A stretch of DNA of 64,000 nt from Catenulispora sp. EB89 (GCF_041261445.1 NZ_JBGCCU010000015.1:220009-284008), one strand, 5' to 3'; shown: positions 16,411-26,563, counted from the first letter of the stretch. Numbers and translations are program-made. Notes: generated by a model from the sequence alone, not told the origin.

Positions 16411-16764
16411 TCAGCCCGCTTCCCACAGCTCGATCCGGTTCCCCTCCGGATCCGTCACCCAGCCGAATTTCCCGATGCCGTCCATCTCCTGCGTCTCCGC
16501 GTCGACGTCGGCGCCCTTCTCCCGCAGCTGCCGGAGCATCGCGTCGAGGTCGCGGACCCGGAAGTTGAGCATCACCTGCTGCTCGCGCGAGCCGAAGTAG
16601 TCCGTGTCGGCCTCGAAGGCGGCGAACACCGTCGGGCCGGCCTCCTGCTGCCACATGCCGTGTTCGTCGATGTCCAGGCCGAGGCTGTCGCGGTACCAGG
16701 CGGTCAGGGCCGCCGGGTCGGTGGCGCGGAGGAAGTGGCCGCCGAGGCCGAGTACTCGTTCCAT
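16411..16764 (-). CDS. VOC (glyoxalase/bleomycin-resistance) family protein
   Basis: 117 residues in a paired beta-alpha-beta-beta-beta arrangement: GHFLRATDPAALTAWYRD at the N-terminus and WVTDPEGNRIELWE at the C-terminus, the latter with the family's metal-binding Glu. Members include glyoxalases, dioxygenases and drug-binding proteins; the substrate is unknown. The ATG is preceded by CAGGAT plus six bases, a leaderless pattern. A long upstream extension of the frame is not credible. Confidence 0.82.
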   Translation of the reverse strand: MERVLGLGGHFLRATDPAALTAWYRDSLGLDIDEHGMWQQEAGPTVFAAFEADTDYFGSREQQVMLNFRVRDLDAMLRQLREKGADVDAETQEMDGIGKFGWVTDPEGNRIELWEAG

Positions 16765-16996
16765 GGCGCCATCCTGCCAGGGCCGTACCGACACGTACCC
16801 GCAGGCGGCGGCTTCCGGCATAAACACAGCAGATGGAGGCTGATTCGATCTCATCCTCGCGCGGTGACGATCCGGTACAAACAGAATTCCCTCTACCTCG
16901 TTATAGGAAATCCTGCGCGCTACTGGCCCGCCAGGGGGTACCCCGCGAGTAAAGTCACGGGGAGAACTCGGTTCACACTGAGAGGGAGTTCGTGAA

Positions 16997-18781
16997 GTGA
17001 ACACCCAAGTCCCGCCCCGGCGCCCGGTACTGATCGCCAACTCATCCGGGTTCTACGGCGACCGCCTGTCCGCGGCCAGGGAGATGGTGGACGGGGGTCC
17101 GATCGACGTCCTGACCGGCGACTACCTCGCCGAGCTGACTCCGCTGCTGCTCCATAAAGCGCGTGAGCGCGGCGGTCCCGGCTACGCGCGCTCCTTCCTG
17201 GCGCAGATGAACCAGGTGCTCGGCGCCTGCCAGGAGAAGGGCGTCAAGATCGTCACCAACGCCGGCGGGCTGGAGCCCGCGCGGCTGGCCGACGACCTCA
17301 GGGCCCTCATCACGCACCTGAACCTGCGTCTGAAGGTCGCGCACATCGAAGGCGACGACCTGCTCCCGCGCCTGGCCGAGCTGCGCGACAGAGGGGTCCC
17401 GTTCGAGAACCTGGACACCGGCGAGCCGTTCTCCGACGCCGCCGAACCGGTCTCGGCGCACGCCTACCTGGGCGCCTGGGGCATCGCCGCGGCTTTAGCC
17501 GGCGGCGCGGACATCGTCGTCTGCGGCCGGGTCACCGACGCATCACTGGTCGTGGGCCCGGCCGCTTGGTGGCACGGCTGGAACGGCGACGACTGGGACG
17601 CCCTGGCCGGCGCGGTCGTCGCCGGACACGTCATCGAGTGCGGCCCGCAGTGCACCGGCGGCAACTACTCCTTCCTGGACGAGCTCCCCGACACCCGCGT
17701 CCCCGGCTTCCCCATCGCCGAGGTCGCCCACGACGGCTCCGCGGTGATCACCAAGCACCCGGGCACCGGCGGCGTGGTCTCGGTCGGCACGGTCACCGCG
17801 CAGCTGCTCTACGACATCGAGGGCCCGGCCTATACGAACCCTGACGTCACCGCGCACTTCGACACCCTGCGCGTGACGCAGCAGGCCCCGGACCGCGTCG
17901 AGATCCGCGGCGCCAAGGGCATGACCGGCCCGCACAAGCTCAAGGTCGCCTTCAACTACCGCGGCGGCTACCGCAACTCGATCACGCTCGGCGTCACCGG
18001 CCTGGACATAGAGGCCAAGGCCGGGCTGGCCGAGGCGCAGATCTTCGACACGCTCGGCGGCCGCGGCCGCTTCGCCTCCGTGGACGTGCGGCTGCAACGC
18101 AGCGACAAGCCCGCCGAGCAGGCGCGCACCGACGAGGAAGCCACCGCCTACCTGCACATCACGGTCAAGGACCCGGATCCGGACAAGGTCGGCCAGGCCT
18201 TCACCGGCGCGGTGACCAGCCTGGCGCTGGCCGGCTACTCCGGCTACCACCCGACCGCGCCGCCCACGCGCGAGGTCGAGTACGGCGTGTACTGGCCGAC
18301 GTTGATCCAGGACCGGCACGTCGCGCACATCGCCGTGCTGCCCACCGGCGAGCGCCTGGAGATCCGGCCCTGCCGCCGGCCGATGGGCATGCCGCTGCAC
18401 CTGGGCGCGCCGCGTCCGCCGGAGCCGTTCTTCTCCGACGGGATGAAGCGGCTGGCTCCGCTCGGCCTGGTCTGCGGAGCCCGTTCCGGGGACAAGGGCG
18501 GGAACGCCAACGTCGGGCTGTGGACGCGCACCGACCGCGCCTACGCCTGGCTGCGCGAGACGCTGGACGTGGACACGTTCCAGAAGCTCGTCCCGGAGTG
18601 CTGCGACCTGCGGGTGGAGCGCTTCGAGCTGCCGAACCTGCGGGCGCTGAACTTCGTCGTCTACGGCATGCTCGGCGAAGGGGTGGCGGCCTCGACGCGC
18701 GCCGATCCGCAGGCCAAGGGCCTCGGCGAGTTCGTCCGGTCGCGGCTGGTCATGGTCCCCGTGGAGTTCCTGAACGGCTAG
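16997..18781 (+). CDS. AtuA-family (DUF1446) acyclic terpene utilisation-like protein
   Basis: 594 residues. The N-terminal about 450 form the AtuA domain (start LIANSSGFYGDRLSAA, then DVLTGDYLAELT and CGRVTDASLV). The last 110 form the AtuA-like small domain beginning near CGARSGDKGGNANVGLW; the two are fused in one chain, while Pseudomonas splits them. AtuA is needed for citronellol/geraniol breakdown, but its chemistry is unsettled, and no other atu gene lies here. The GTG start follows GAGAGGGAG. Transcription probably ends before the leaderless aldo/keto reductase gene. Confidence 0.82.
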   Translation: MNTQVPPRRPVLIANSSGFYGDRLSAAREMVDGGPIDVLTGDYLAELTPLLLHKARERGGPGYARSFLAQMNQVLGACQEKGVKIVTNAGGLEPARLADDLRALITHLNLRLKVAHIEGDDLLPRLAELRDRGVPFENLDTGEPFSDAAEPVSAHAYLGAWGIAAALAGGADIVVCGRVTDASLVVGPAAWWHGWNGDDWDALAGAVVAGHVIECGPQCTGGNYSFLDELPDTRVPGFPIAEVAHDGSAVITKHPGTGGVVSVGTVTAQLLYDIEGPAYTNPDVTAHFDTLRVTQQAPDRVEIRGAKGMTGPHKLKVAFNYRGGYRNSITLGVTGLDIEAKAGLAEAQIFDTLGGRGRFASVDVRLQRSDKPAEQARTDEEATAYLHITVKDPDPDKVGQAFTGAVTSLALAGYSGYHPTAPPTREVEYGVYWPTLIQDRHVAHIAVLPTGERLEIRPCRRPMGMPLHLGAPRPPEPFFSDGMKRLAPLGLVCGARSGDKGGNANVGLWTRTDRAYAWLRETLDVDTFQKLVPECCDLRVERFELPNLRALNFVVYGMLGEGVAASTRADPQAKGLGEFVRSRLVMVPVEFLNG

Positions 18782-18797
18782 CCTTACTTAGCGGGAC

Positions 18798-18803
18798 TAA
18801 AAT
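18798..18803 (+). promoter_or_regulatory. Candidate -10 hexamer of a leaderless promoter
   Basis: TAAAAT ends six bases before the aldo/keto reductase ATG and there is no Shine-Dalgarno sequence, so transcription would start at the A of the start codon. Confidence 0.55.
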
Positions 18804-18809
18804 CGTGCC

Positions 18810-19760
18810 ATGCGCTATCGTCACCTCGGTAATTCCGGCCTGCTCGTCTCCGTCGTGGGCCTGGGCTGCAACAACTTCGGCAGCCGGCTGGACGTGGCCG
18901 GCACCCGGCGCGTCGTGGACGCCGCGATCGACGCCGGCATCACCCTGCTGGACACCGCCGACATGTACGGCCAGTCCCAGTCCGAGTCGTTCCTCGGCGA
19001 GGTCCTGAAAGGCCGCCGGGACCAGGTGGTGCTGGCCACCAAGTTTGGACATCAGAGCTTTGACATGCACTACCCGCGCGCGACCGGCGCCAAGGGCGGC
19101 CGGTCCTACATCCGGTACGCGGTCGAGCACTCGCTCAAGCGGCTGCAGACCGACTACATCGACCTGTACCAGCTGCACACCCCGGACCCGGCCACGCCGA
19201 TCGCCGAGACCGTCGCCGCCCTGGACGACCTGGTCCGCGAGGGCAAGGTCCGCTACCTGGGCAACTCCAACTTCGCGGGCTGGCAGATCGCCGAGGCGCA
19301 CTACGTCGCGCAGCAGCTGAACGCCACCCCCTTCGTCTCGGCCCAGAACCACTGGTCGCTGCTGGTCCGCGAGGCCGAGACCGAGGTGGTGCCGGCCGCG
19401 CGGTACTTCGGCCTGGGCGTGCTGCCCTACTTCCCGCTGGCCAACGGCCTGCTCACCGGCAAGGTCCGGCGCGCCACCGGTATCCCGGCCGACGCCCGCC
19501 TGGCCGGCCGCACGCACTGGGTCACCGAGGACCGCCTGGACAAGGTCGAGGCGCTGATCGCCTGGGCCGAGAAGCACGGCCGCAGCATCCTGGAGGTCGG
19601 CATCGCGGGCCTGGCCGCGCAGCCTGGCTGCACCTCGGTGATCTCCGGCGCGATGTCGCCGGAGCAGGTGCAGGCCAACGCCGCCGCCGGCGACTGGGAG
19701 CCGACCGCCGAGGAGCTGGCGGAGATCGACGCGATCGTGCCGGCGCCGGCGCAGCCGTAG
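18810..19760 (+). CDS. Aldo/keto reductase
   Basis: 316 residues. LGCNNFG and LLDTADMYG carry the catalytic Asp and Tyr, ATKFGH the Lys, and the pattern DYIDLYQLHTPD the barrel's central strand and His. SVISGAMSPEQVQANA near the C-terminus is the NADP-binding loop. It resembles the Tas/YajO-type reductases acting on small carbonyls. The ATG at 18810 has no SD; TAAAAT lies six bases upstream, so a leaderless transcript is likely. It is 28 bases downstream of the AtuA-family gene in the same direction. Confidence 0.9.
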   Translation: MRYRHLGNSGLLVSVVGLGCNNFGSRLDVAGTRRVVDAAIDAGITLLDTADMYGQSQSESFLGEVLKGRRDQVVLATKFGHQSFDMHYPRATGAKGGRSYIRYAVEHSLKRLQTDYIDLYQLHTPDPATPIAETVAALDDLVREGKVRYLGNSNFAGWQIAEAHYVAQQLNATPFVSAQNHWSLLVREAETEVVPAARYFGLGVLPYFPLANGLLTGKVRRATGIPADARLAGRTHWVTEDRLDKVEALIAWAEKHGRSILEVGIAGLAAQPGCTSVISGAMSPEQVQANAAAGDWEPTAEELAEIDAIVPAPAQP

Positions 19761-20299
19761 GAGCGACGGCAGGCGACGCACACCGCACGACCAGACGAGG
19801 CACGACGCGACACGAGGCACGACCCGACCGCACCACCGCACGACCGCAATACGCAACACGAGACACATCCGCACATCCGCACAACCGCACATCCGCACAG
19901 CCGCACAACCCAACGCCGCGACCGCACCGCGCCGGAGCACGCACCACCGCCCCGGCCCGGCTGCGGTCGCGGCGTGTTTTCGACAGCGGGCCACCATCTG
20001 CTCCACCACCCCGATCGCCGTGCTCCCCGCGGGCTGCGGCGCCGGCGATGTCGCGGCGGCTGCGGTCGCGGTGCGTTTTCATCCGAACCTCGGGCATCCC
20101 GCACAAGCCGCCCTCTTGTCAGGTCGCTGAGAATCCTGGCCCTGACAGGATCAGACTCCCGCACCGTCCCCCGGCACCTCTCCCCGTCGTCCGGGCGCCC
20201 TCCCGCGTTCCTTGAACATTCAGCAGTTTCGCGGGTGAGCGCCAAGTACCAGGGGTAGGTTCCTCCGGAATCGGTCACCACCGGCAGAGGGAGGAGCGG
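19761..20299. other. 539-base non-coding stretch with low-complexity repeats
   Basis: No credible gene. Between about 19790 and 19925 the + strand repeats short CCGCAC/CACGAC units and is nearly free of T. GGCTGCGGTCGCGG occurs at 19959-19972 and 20058-20071, each followed by a GTGTTTT/GCGTTTT run. The last 80 bases lead to the ribosome binding site GGGAGGAG of the ABC ATPase gene and probably hold its promoter. Confidence 0.6.
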
Positions 20300-21364
20300 A
20301 TGGATACGACCGTCGCAGTCAGGGGCCGCGGCATCACCAAGGTCTTCGGTGATGTCGTCGCGCTCGATCACGTGGACGTGAGCATGGCGAAAGGTCAGAT
20401 CCACGGCTTGGTCGGTCCGAACGGGGCCGGCAAGACCACGCTCCTGGGCCTGTTGCTGGGCCTGGCCGTCGCCGACGAGGGGGGTCTGGAGATCTTCGGC
20501 ACGCCGGTCGGGCGGACGCTGGCCGCGCCCGAGGGCGTCTCAGGGTTCGTCGACGGTCCCGGTCTGTACCCCACGCTGACCGCGCAGCAGAACCTCGCCG
20601 CGCTCATCGCGCTGCGGCACCGCCGGCCGCGTCCGGACGACGTCCAGGAGGCGCTGGCGCAGGTCGGGCTGAGCGAGGTCGCGGACGACAAGGTCCGCGG
20701 CTTCTCGCTGGGCATGCGCCAGCGCCTCGGCCTGGCCGCCGCGCTGCTGACCAAGCCCCGGCTGCTGGTGCTCGACGAGCCCGCCAACGGCCTGGACCCG
20801 GCGGGCAAGAAGCACGTGCACGGCGTGCTGAACCGCCTGGTCGCCGACGGCGCCACGGTCATCCTGTCCAGCCACCGCATGGACGACCTGGAAGCCCTGT
20901 GCTCCGAGGTCACCATCCTGAACACCGGTCGCGTGGTGTTCTCCGGCCCGCTGAACAAGCTCTCCGACGAGAACCGCGACCTGGACTACCGGCTGCGCGT
21001 CTCGGACGCCGCCCAGGCCCGCACCATCGCCGGCGACACCCCGGGCATCACCGTCGTCGAGGGCTCCGACGCCGCGGCGCTGGGCGATCCCGAAGTGCTC
21101 ATCGTGCGCGCGCAGGTGGCGGCGATGGACGAGCTCGTGGCGCGGATCGTGCGCGCGGACGTCGCGCTGCGCGAGCTGGCCCCGGTGGTCTCGCCGCTGG
21201 AAGCCGCGTTCCTCGCGCTCACCGACCAGCCGGTCGACGTCCCGCAGCAGTCCACCGGCGAGAAGACCGCCGAACCCACCGCCGAACCCAACGCCGAAGC
21301 CCCCGAAGCCACCACCCCCACCGCCCCCACGACCGAAGAGCAGCAGCAGGAGGCCGGCCGATGA
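20300..21364 (+). CDS. ABC exporter ATP-binding protein
   Basis: 354 residues: Walker A GPNGAGKTT, signature SLGMRQRLGLAAAL, Walker B LLVLDEPANGLDP and H-loop SSHRMDD. The bacitracin/multidrug ABC-2 type is likely. After the NTPase, a Pro/Glu/Thr/Ala-rich tail of about 45 residues ends the protein. The ATG has AGGGAGGAG upstream. The stop overlaps the start of the permease gene (ATGA), so the two are coupled. Substrate unknown. Confidence 0.92.
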   Translation: MDTTVAVRGRGITKVFGDVVALDHVDVSMAKGQIHGLVGPNGAGKTTLLGLLLGLAVADEGGLEIFGTPVGRTLAAPEGVSGFVDGPGLYPTLTAQQNLAALIALRHRRPRPDDVQEALAQVGLSEVADDKVRGFSLGMRQRLGLAAALLTKPRLLVLDEPANGLDPAGKKHVHGVLNRLVADGATVILSSHRMDDLEALCSEVTILNTGRVVFSGPLNKLSDENRDLDYRLRVSDAAQARTIAGDTPGITVVEGSDAAALGDPEVLIVRAQVAAMDELVARIVRADVALRELAPVVSPLEAAFLALTDQPVDVPQQSTGEKTAEPTAEPNAEAPEATTPTAPTTEEQQQEAGR

Positions 21365-22722
21365 CCACGACCGTCACCGAAACCCCCGCGCCGGAAGCCG
21401 CGCCGCCGGCCGCCGCCGCGGTCCCGGTGTCCCGGGTCCTCCGCTTCGAGCTGATCAAGCAGTTCTCCGCCTGGCGCGTCCGCCTGCTGATCCTGCTGTG
21501 CTGGATCGGTCCGGCGCTTCTGGTCTTCGCAATCGACCAGCAGAGCACCCTGCCCTCGGACACCCTGTTCGGCCGCTGGATGCACGCCACCGGCTGGGCC
21601 GGTTCCCTGGTCGCGCTCGGCTTCTGCGGCACCTGGGGGCTCCCCCTGATCACCTCGGTGGTGGCCGGCGACGTCTTCGCCTCCGAGGACCGCCTCGGCA
21701 CCTGGCGCCACCTGCTGATCGCGGTCCGCTCGCACCGGCGCATCTTCGTCGCCAAGGCGATCGCCAGCCTCACCGTGATCCTGCTGCTGATCGCCGGCCT
21801 GACCTTCTCCAGCATCCTCGGCGGCCTGCTCGCCGAGGGCAACAACCCGCTGGTCGGCCTGGACGGCCACAGCCTGGCCGGGGGCGAGGCCGGCACCAGG
21901 GTGCTGCTCGCCTGGCTCTGCGTCCTGGCGCCGACGCTCGCGCTGGCCGCCATCGGCCTGCTCGGGTCCATCGCCCTGGGCCGCTCCCCGATGGGCCTGC
22001 TGCTGCCGACCATCGTCGCCCTGGGCATGCAGGCCGCGCAGATGCTGCCGCTGCCGGTCGCCGTCCGCCTGGCGCTGCCCGGCTACGCCTTCATCTCCTG
22101 GAACGGCCTGTTCACCGACCCGGCGCAGCTCAAGCCGCTGCTGATCGGCATCACCGTCAGCCTGGTGTGGGCGATCGTGGCGACCGCGCTGGCCTACATG
22201 GTCTTCGTCCGCCGCGACTTCACCAACCTCACCAACGACGGCGCCGGTCGCAGGGTCCTGACGGTGGGCGTGCTGCCGCTGGCCGGCGTGCTGGCCGTGA
22301 CCGTCGGCCTGGTCGCCGCCACCACCTCCGGAGCCGGCAGCTCGGGCATCGACCAGAACAAGGTGCAGAAGTCGGTGGCCACCGCCTTCGCCCACCTCTA
22401 CAAGCTCCAGGAAGACGAGATGCGCAGGCCCCCGCTCACCGAGGCGCAGCTGCACACCTCCGCCTCGTGCCTGAAGAGCGAAGGGCTCGGCACGCAGGAA
22501 GGACCGGGCACCGACTGGCGCTGCACGGTCTCCTGGAGCGTCCCCGGCGACAACGTCACGGCGCAGGCCATCTACCAGCTCGACGTCACCGCGAACGGCC
22601 GCTACATCGCCGACGGCGACGGCCCGCAGGAGGTCAACGGCTACTTCCTGATCGTCCTCAACGGCAAGACGATCTCGAACCCGCTGTGGCAGTTCGACGG
22701 CAACGTCGACCTGCTCTCCTAG
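21361..22722 (+). CDS. ABC-2 type permease with a soluble C-terminal domain
   Basis: 453 residues. A short Pro/Ala-rich N-terminus precedes six to seven hydrophobic segments (first about 40-60, last about 295-320). The last about 120 residues are hydrophilic, with two Cys (SCLKSEG and WRCTVSW) and a beta-rich pattern, placed after a final helix, so they are probably extracytoplasmic. This extension is not part of an ordinary ABC-2 permease. It works with the ATPase encoded just upstream. A strong hairpin terminator follows. Confidence 0.85.
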   Translation: MTTTVTETPAPEAAPPAAAAVPVSRVLRFELIKQFSAWRVRLLILLCWIGPALLVFAIDQQSTLPSDTLFGRWMHATGWAGSLVALGFCGTWGLPLITSVVAGDVFASEDRLGTWRHLLIAVRSHRRIFVAKAIASLTVILLLIAGLTFSSILGGLLAEGNNPLVGLDGHSLAGGEAGTRVLLAWLCVLAPTLALAAIGLLGSIALGRSPMGLLLPTIVALGMQAAQMLPLPVAVRLALPGYAFISWNGLFTDPAQLKPLLIGITVSLVWAIVATALAYMVFVRRDFTNLTNDGAGRRVLTVGVLPLAGVLAVTVGLVAATTSGAGSSGIDQNKVQKSVATAFAHLYKLQEDEMRRPPLTEAQLHTSASCLKSEGLGTQEGPGTDWRCTVSWSVPGDNVTAQAIYQLDVTANGRYIADGDGPQEVNGYFLIVLNGKTISNPLWQFDGNVDLLS

Positions 22723-22748
22723 AACCGGTCGGAACACATAGTCGGAAC

Positions 22749-22791
22749 ACACAGAACGGGCCCGGCGCGTCGCGCCGGGCCCGTTCTGTGT
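22749..22791. terminator. Bidirectional terminator with a perfect 21-base stem
   Basis: Bases 22749-22769 are perfectly complementary to 22771-22791. The arm begins ACACAGAACGGG, and TTT follows on the + strand. It lies between two convergent genes and would stop transcription from both sides. Confidence 0.9.
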
Positions 22792-22820
22792 TTCTGTCCG
22801 TCCGAACGTGTGCTAGGACA

Positions 22821-25580
22821 TCAGCTCACGTTGACCGACGTGTCGTCGATGACGAAGGACGTCTGGTACTCGGAGTCCTCCTTGCCGGTGAACTTGAGCG
22901 TCACCGTCTGCCCGCCGTAGCCCGACAGGTCGAACGTGTGCAGCGAGTATCCGCTGTTCGCGTTCAGGTTCGAGTACGTGTACATGTTCTTCAGCACCGA
23001 ACCCGAGCTGCTGAGAAGCTGCAGCTGCAACGTGTCGTACTTGGTCGAGGTCGTGGTCTCCGCGGTGTCGATGTGCATGTAGAAGTTGAACTTGTAGTTC
23101 GTGCACCCGGCGGGCAACGTCACCGTCTGCGCCAGGGTGTCCGTGGTGGTCTTGCCCCAGCCGTCGAGCCACGCGTCGTACGTCCCGCTGTGCGGCGGCT
23201 CGGAGCTGCTGCTGTTGATCACCGAGAGCGGGGTGTGGGTCGAGGTGACGGCCCACGGTGCCGCGTTGGAGGCGCCGTTCTCGAAGCCCGCGTTGCCCAG
23301 CAGCTGCCCGGCCGTGCAGCCGCCGGAGCCGCCGGTCGGGGTCGCGCTGACCTCGTTGCTCTGCCCGCTCTCGCCGACAGGGTTGGACGCGGTCACCCGG
23401 TAGTAGTACGTCGTCCCACTGGTTAGCCCAGTATCCGTGCACGTCAAAGTCGTGCCGCTCAGGCCGCTGCAACCGCCCGAGGTGACCAGCGACTCGGTAC
23501 CGCTGGAGGTGCCGCGGTAGACGCTGTACTTCGTGAGGTTCTCGCCGCCTGTGCTGCTCGGCGCCTGCCAGTTCAGCGTCACCTGGTTGGTGCCGCCGGA
23601 CGCGGTCAGGTTCTGCGGCGCGCTGGGCGGCACGCTGGCGATCGGATCCGCCGTGACGCTGACCGTCGACGTCGCCGTGTTCGCCGGCGAGGCGCTGTCG
23701 GTCACCGTCAACGTCGCCGTGTAGGTCCCGACGGTCGAGTAGGTGTGGCTCGGGTTCTGCGCCGTGCTGGTCGCGGAGCCGTCACCGAAGTTCCAGCTGT
23801 AGTTGTAGCCCGGCGTGCCACCCGTCGCGGTCCCCGTGAAGTTCACAGCCAAGGGGATCTGTCCGGATGTCGGGCTGCCGGAGGCCGAGGCCGCCAGCGG
23901 ATTGCCGACCGCGCTGACGTTGACCGCGACCTGGGAGGTCGCCGTCTTCGCCGGCGAGGAGCTGTCGGTCACCGTCAGCGTCGCGGTGTAGTTGCCCGAG
24001 GAGCTGTAGGTGTGGCTGGGGTTCTGCGAGGTGCTCGTCGAGCCGTCGCCGAAGTTCCAGCTGTAGCTGTACGGCGACGTGCCGCCCTGGGCCGAGCCGG
24101 TGAAGTTCACCGCGAGCGGGGCGTTGCCGGTGGTCGGGGAGGCCGAGGCCGAAGCGGACAGCGGAGTCGAGCCCTGCACCCAGAAGTCCTCCAGCGGGTC
24201 GCCGAGGGCGGCCTGGTCGTTGGTGGTCATCGGGAAGGTGTTCAGGCCGATGTTGTCGTTCGGGTCGATGATGCCCGCTTTGACGTTCTGCATCGTGCGC
24301 TCCATCGCCGCGATCACGTTGTTGGTCGTGTACGCGACGTGGCTGAGGTACCCCTGCTTGACGTACTGCGACGGACCGATGACCACCAGCGGCACCCGGT
24401 AGGTGTTGCTGACGTGGTCGGCGCCGTTGTTGCCGTTCTGGGTGTCGTCCTCGGTGATGACGATCAGGGTGTTGTTCTTGTAGGTGGCATTGTTCTCGAT
24501 CGCGTTGACCACGTTGTTGGTCGCCGTGTCGTTGCCCGGGATGTCCTGGTAGGTGCCCGGGTGGTCGTTGAACAGCTCGACGTAGCTGTAGACCGGCAGG
24601 CCGTTGGTGTTCACGAAGCTGATGTAGTCGTTCGCGATGGTGCTGTCCGGCAGGCTCTGGTTGGAGCAGGTGTACTCGTTGTAGTGCAGCTCCTCCGGGA
24701 TGCTGGTGCCCGGGCGGTTCGGCGGCAGGACTTCGAGCTTGCCGTCGGCCGGGTTCTTCCAGTAGCCCGAGCCGCTGCTGAGCATCCAGTAGAAGTCACC
24801 GTTCATCACGAACGTGTACGGGCTGCTGCCGCTGCCCGAGCCCGTCGGCGCGGTGCACGCGTTGGTGCCCTCGTCGGTCGGACCGTTCGTGTTGCTCAGG
24901 AAGCGGTCGAACTGCGTCCCGGTGGACGGGTACGACTGCTGCTGCGAGCTGGACTGCGACTGGGCCGAGAACAGCCACCAGTGGTTGGGGCCCGAGGGCG
25001 GCTGCGTGCCGGTGCTGTAGGAGTCCGACAGCGCGTAGGTCTTGGCCAGGTTGTGCAGGTCCGGCACCGAGCTGATGTGGTTGGTGCTCTCCACCTGGCC
25101 GTTGCAGCCGGTGTGGACGGTGGTCGCACAGTCGCCGAGGTAGTCGTCGAACGTGTGGTTCTCGCGGTAGATGATGACGAAGTGCTGGAACGGCGGGAAG
25201 TACGGTGCCAGCGGGTTCACCGCCGCCACCGGCTGCTGCACCGCCGTGGCCGCCTTGCCGGAGCCGGCCGGTTCGTAGGTGATGCGGTTGTTGACGGCGA
25301 AGTTGTGGGGCTGCGGGAACTTGTTGAACTCCGCGCCCAGCGCCGCGAACTTCGCGCTGGAGCAGTCGAAGTTGTCCGGCTTGTACGTCTGGGGCCGCTG
25401 GCCGACCGGCAGGTTCTTCGCGTTCGTCGGGTCGGTGCTCGGGTTCCAGCCGATGAGGGTGCACGAGCCGGGGCCGGATGTCGGCCTCTTGCTCGCCAGA
25501 CCCTGCGCGGCACCCGTTATCCCGCCCACGATGAGGGCTAGGAACGCAGCGCCTGCGATCCAACGTTTCCGTCTGATCAT
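22821..25580 (-). CDS. Secreted phosphoesterase with two PKD, one FN3 and a C-terminal beta-sandwich domain
   Basis: 919 residues. Signal peptide 1-29. The phosphoesterase domain (phospholipase C/acid phosphatase superfamily) spans about 130-470, with [12 protein letters not shown] (139-150), NDHPGTYQ (338-345) and TEDDTQNG (376-383) as likely metal and catalytic segments. PKD repeats follow at 474-557 and 561-645 (each with WNFGDGS and HTYS), FN3 at 651-749, and a Cys-containing jelly-roll-like module at 755-919. The add-on domains suggest binding to cell wall or polysaccharide. The true substrate (phospholipid, nucleotide or other phosphate ester) is not evident. The ATG has AGGGAG upstream. 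Confidence 0.88.
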   Translation of the reverse strand: MIRRKRWIAGAAFLALIVGGITGAAQGLASKRPTSGPGSCTLIGWNPSTDPTNAKNLPVGQRPQTYKPDNFDCSSAKFAALGAEFNKFPQPHNFAVNNRITYEPAGSGKAATAVQQPVAAVNPLAPYFPPFQHFVIIYRENHTFDDYLGDCATTVHTGCNGQVESTNHISSVPDLHNLAKTYALSDSYSTGTQPPSGPNHWWLFSAQSQSSSQQQSYPSTGTQFDRFLSNTNGPTDEGTNACTAPTGSGSGSSPYTFVMNGDFYWMLSSGSGYWKNPADGKLEVLPPNRPGTSIPEELHYNEYTCSNQSLPDSTIANDYISFVNTNGLPVYSYVELFNDHPGTYQDIPGNDTATNNVVNAIENNATYKNNTLIVITEDDTQNGNNGADHVSNTYRVPLVVIGPSQYVKQGYLSHVAYTTNNVIAAMERTMQNVKAGIIDPNDNIGLNTFPMTTNDQAALGDPLEDFWVQGSTPLSASASASPTTGNAPLAVNFTGSAQGGTSPYSYSWNFGDGSTSTSQNPSHTYSSSGNYTATLTVTDSSSPAKTATSQVAVNVSAVGNPLAASASGSPTSGQIPLAVNFTGTATGGTPGYNYSWNFGDGSATSTAQNPSHTYSTVGTYTATLTVTDSASPANTATSTVSVTADPIASVPPSAPQNLTASGGTNQVTLNWQAPSSTGGENLTKYSVYRGTSSGTESLVTSGGCSGLSGTTLTCTDTGLTSGTTYYYRVTASNPVGESGQSNEVSATPTGGSGGCTAGQLLGNAGFENGASNAAPWAVTSTHTPLSVINSSSSEPPHSGTYDAWLDGWGKTTTDTLAQTVTLPAGCTNYKFNFYMHIDTAETTTSTKYDTLQLQLLSSSGSVLKNMYTYSNLNANSGYSLHTFDLSGYGGQTVTLKFTGKEDSEYQTSFVIDDTSVNVS

Positions 25581-25779
25581 TTAAGCTCCCTGATTGGGGG
25601 ATGTGGGGAAGGCGCGAAAGTGGCGACGGTATTGTCTAGGCGAATAAGGGCCCGGACAAGTGGTATCGAGGCACAAGACCCGCTGATAGCAGAGGCTTTC
25701 ATTCGTCGTTCGTGCACAGTTGGTCTGACGCCGCGTCAGCGGGACAACGCGACATATCGCGTTCGGGGCGGTTTCCGGC

Positions 25780-25785
25780 TACACT
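25780..25785 (+). promoter_or_regulatory. Candidate -10 hexamer of a leaderless promoter
   Basis: TACACT lies six bases before the ATG of the DUF1707 gene, and no ribosome binding site is present. Confidence 0.5.
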
Positions 25786-25791
25786 GCTCGC

Positions 25792-26490
25792 ATGACTTCC
25801 GCGCCCGAAGAGAGCCAGTTCGTCCCGGTCGTCGTGCCCGCCGAGCAGGCTGCTGGACAGCTTCCGGCCGGGCAGCTTCCGGCCGGGCAGGTCCGGGCCT
25901 CCGACGCCGAGCGCGACGAAGTGGCGGCCGTGCTCTCCGAGGCGCTGGCACAGGGCCGGCTGACCAGCACCGAACTGGCCGAACGGATCGACGCGACGTA
26001 CGCCGCCAAGACCCGCGCCGAGCTGGTCCCGCTCACCGCCGACCTGCCCGACGACCTGCGCAAGACCCAGGTCAGCCCGCTGTCCGCGGTCGAGCACCAG
26101 GAGCTGAGCGCGACGTTCAGCAAGGTGATCCGCTCCGGCCGCTGGGTCGCCGGCCGGCACACCTCGGCGAACGCGCGGTTCGGGGCACTGATCGTGAACC
26201 TGGCCGACGCGGTGCTGCCGGGGCGGGAGATCACGCTGGACATCAACACGTTCTGCGGCAAGGCCATCATCACGGTCCCGGAGAACGCGCGGGTCATCGA
26301 CGAGGGCGGCGCGCTGTTCGGCAAGCGCTCGGTCACCGGTTCGACGCCGGAGGGGCAGGAGGACGGGCCGCTGATCCGGATCACCGGCAAGTCCACTTTC
26401 GGCAAGATCGTGGTGCACCGGAGCACCGGCAACGGCGACGGCGCGTTCAATCCCGCCGTGTGGTGGTGGGAGAACCGGCACCAACGCTGA
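25792..26490 (+). CDS. DUF1707 domain protein with LiaF-like C-terminal domain
   Basis: 232 residues. After a Pro/Gln-rich start with three AGQ(L/V)PAGQ-like units (21-34), residues 34-86 match DUF1707 (VRASDAERDEVAAVL, then GRLTSTELAERIDA). The C-terminal part (about 105-232) is beta-rich and resembles the LiaF/DUF2154 cell-wall-stress domain. No membrane helix is seen. DUF1707 proteins are abundant in actinomycetes and of unknown role. The ATG is preceded by TACACT plus six bases, and no SD is seen. Confidence 0.82.
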   Translation: MTSAPEESQFVPVVVPAEQAAGQLPAGQLPAGQVRASDAERDEVAAVLSEALAQGRLTSTELAERIDATYAAKTRAELVPLTADLPDDLRKTQVSPLSAVEHQELSATFSKVIRSGRWVAGRHTSANARFGALIVNLADAVLPGREITLDINTFCGKAIITVPENARVIDEGGALFGKRSVTGSTPEGQEDGPLIRITGKSTFGKIVVHRSTGNGDGAFNPAVWWWENRHQR

Positions 26491-26563
26491 GTCCTGATAT
26501 TCGCGGGCGCCGGCCAGGCTTGTGCGCGACACTCCCCTGAGCAATGAGAACGGGGGAGCCTCC

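Noticed and set aside
19427..20404. 325-codon minus-strand frame through the aldo/keto reductase end and the gap
   Set aside because: It mixes low-complexity Arg/Gly/Ser-rich segments, has no RBS and no domain pattern.
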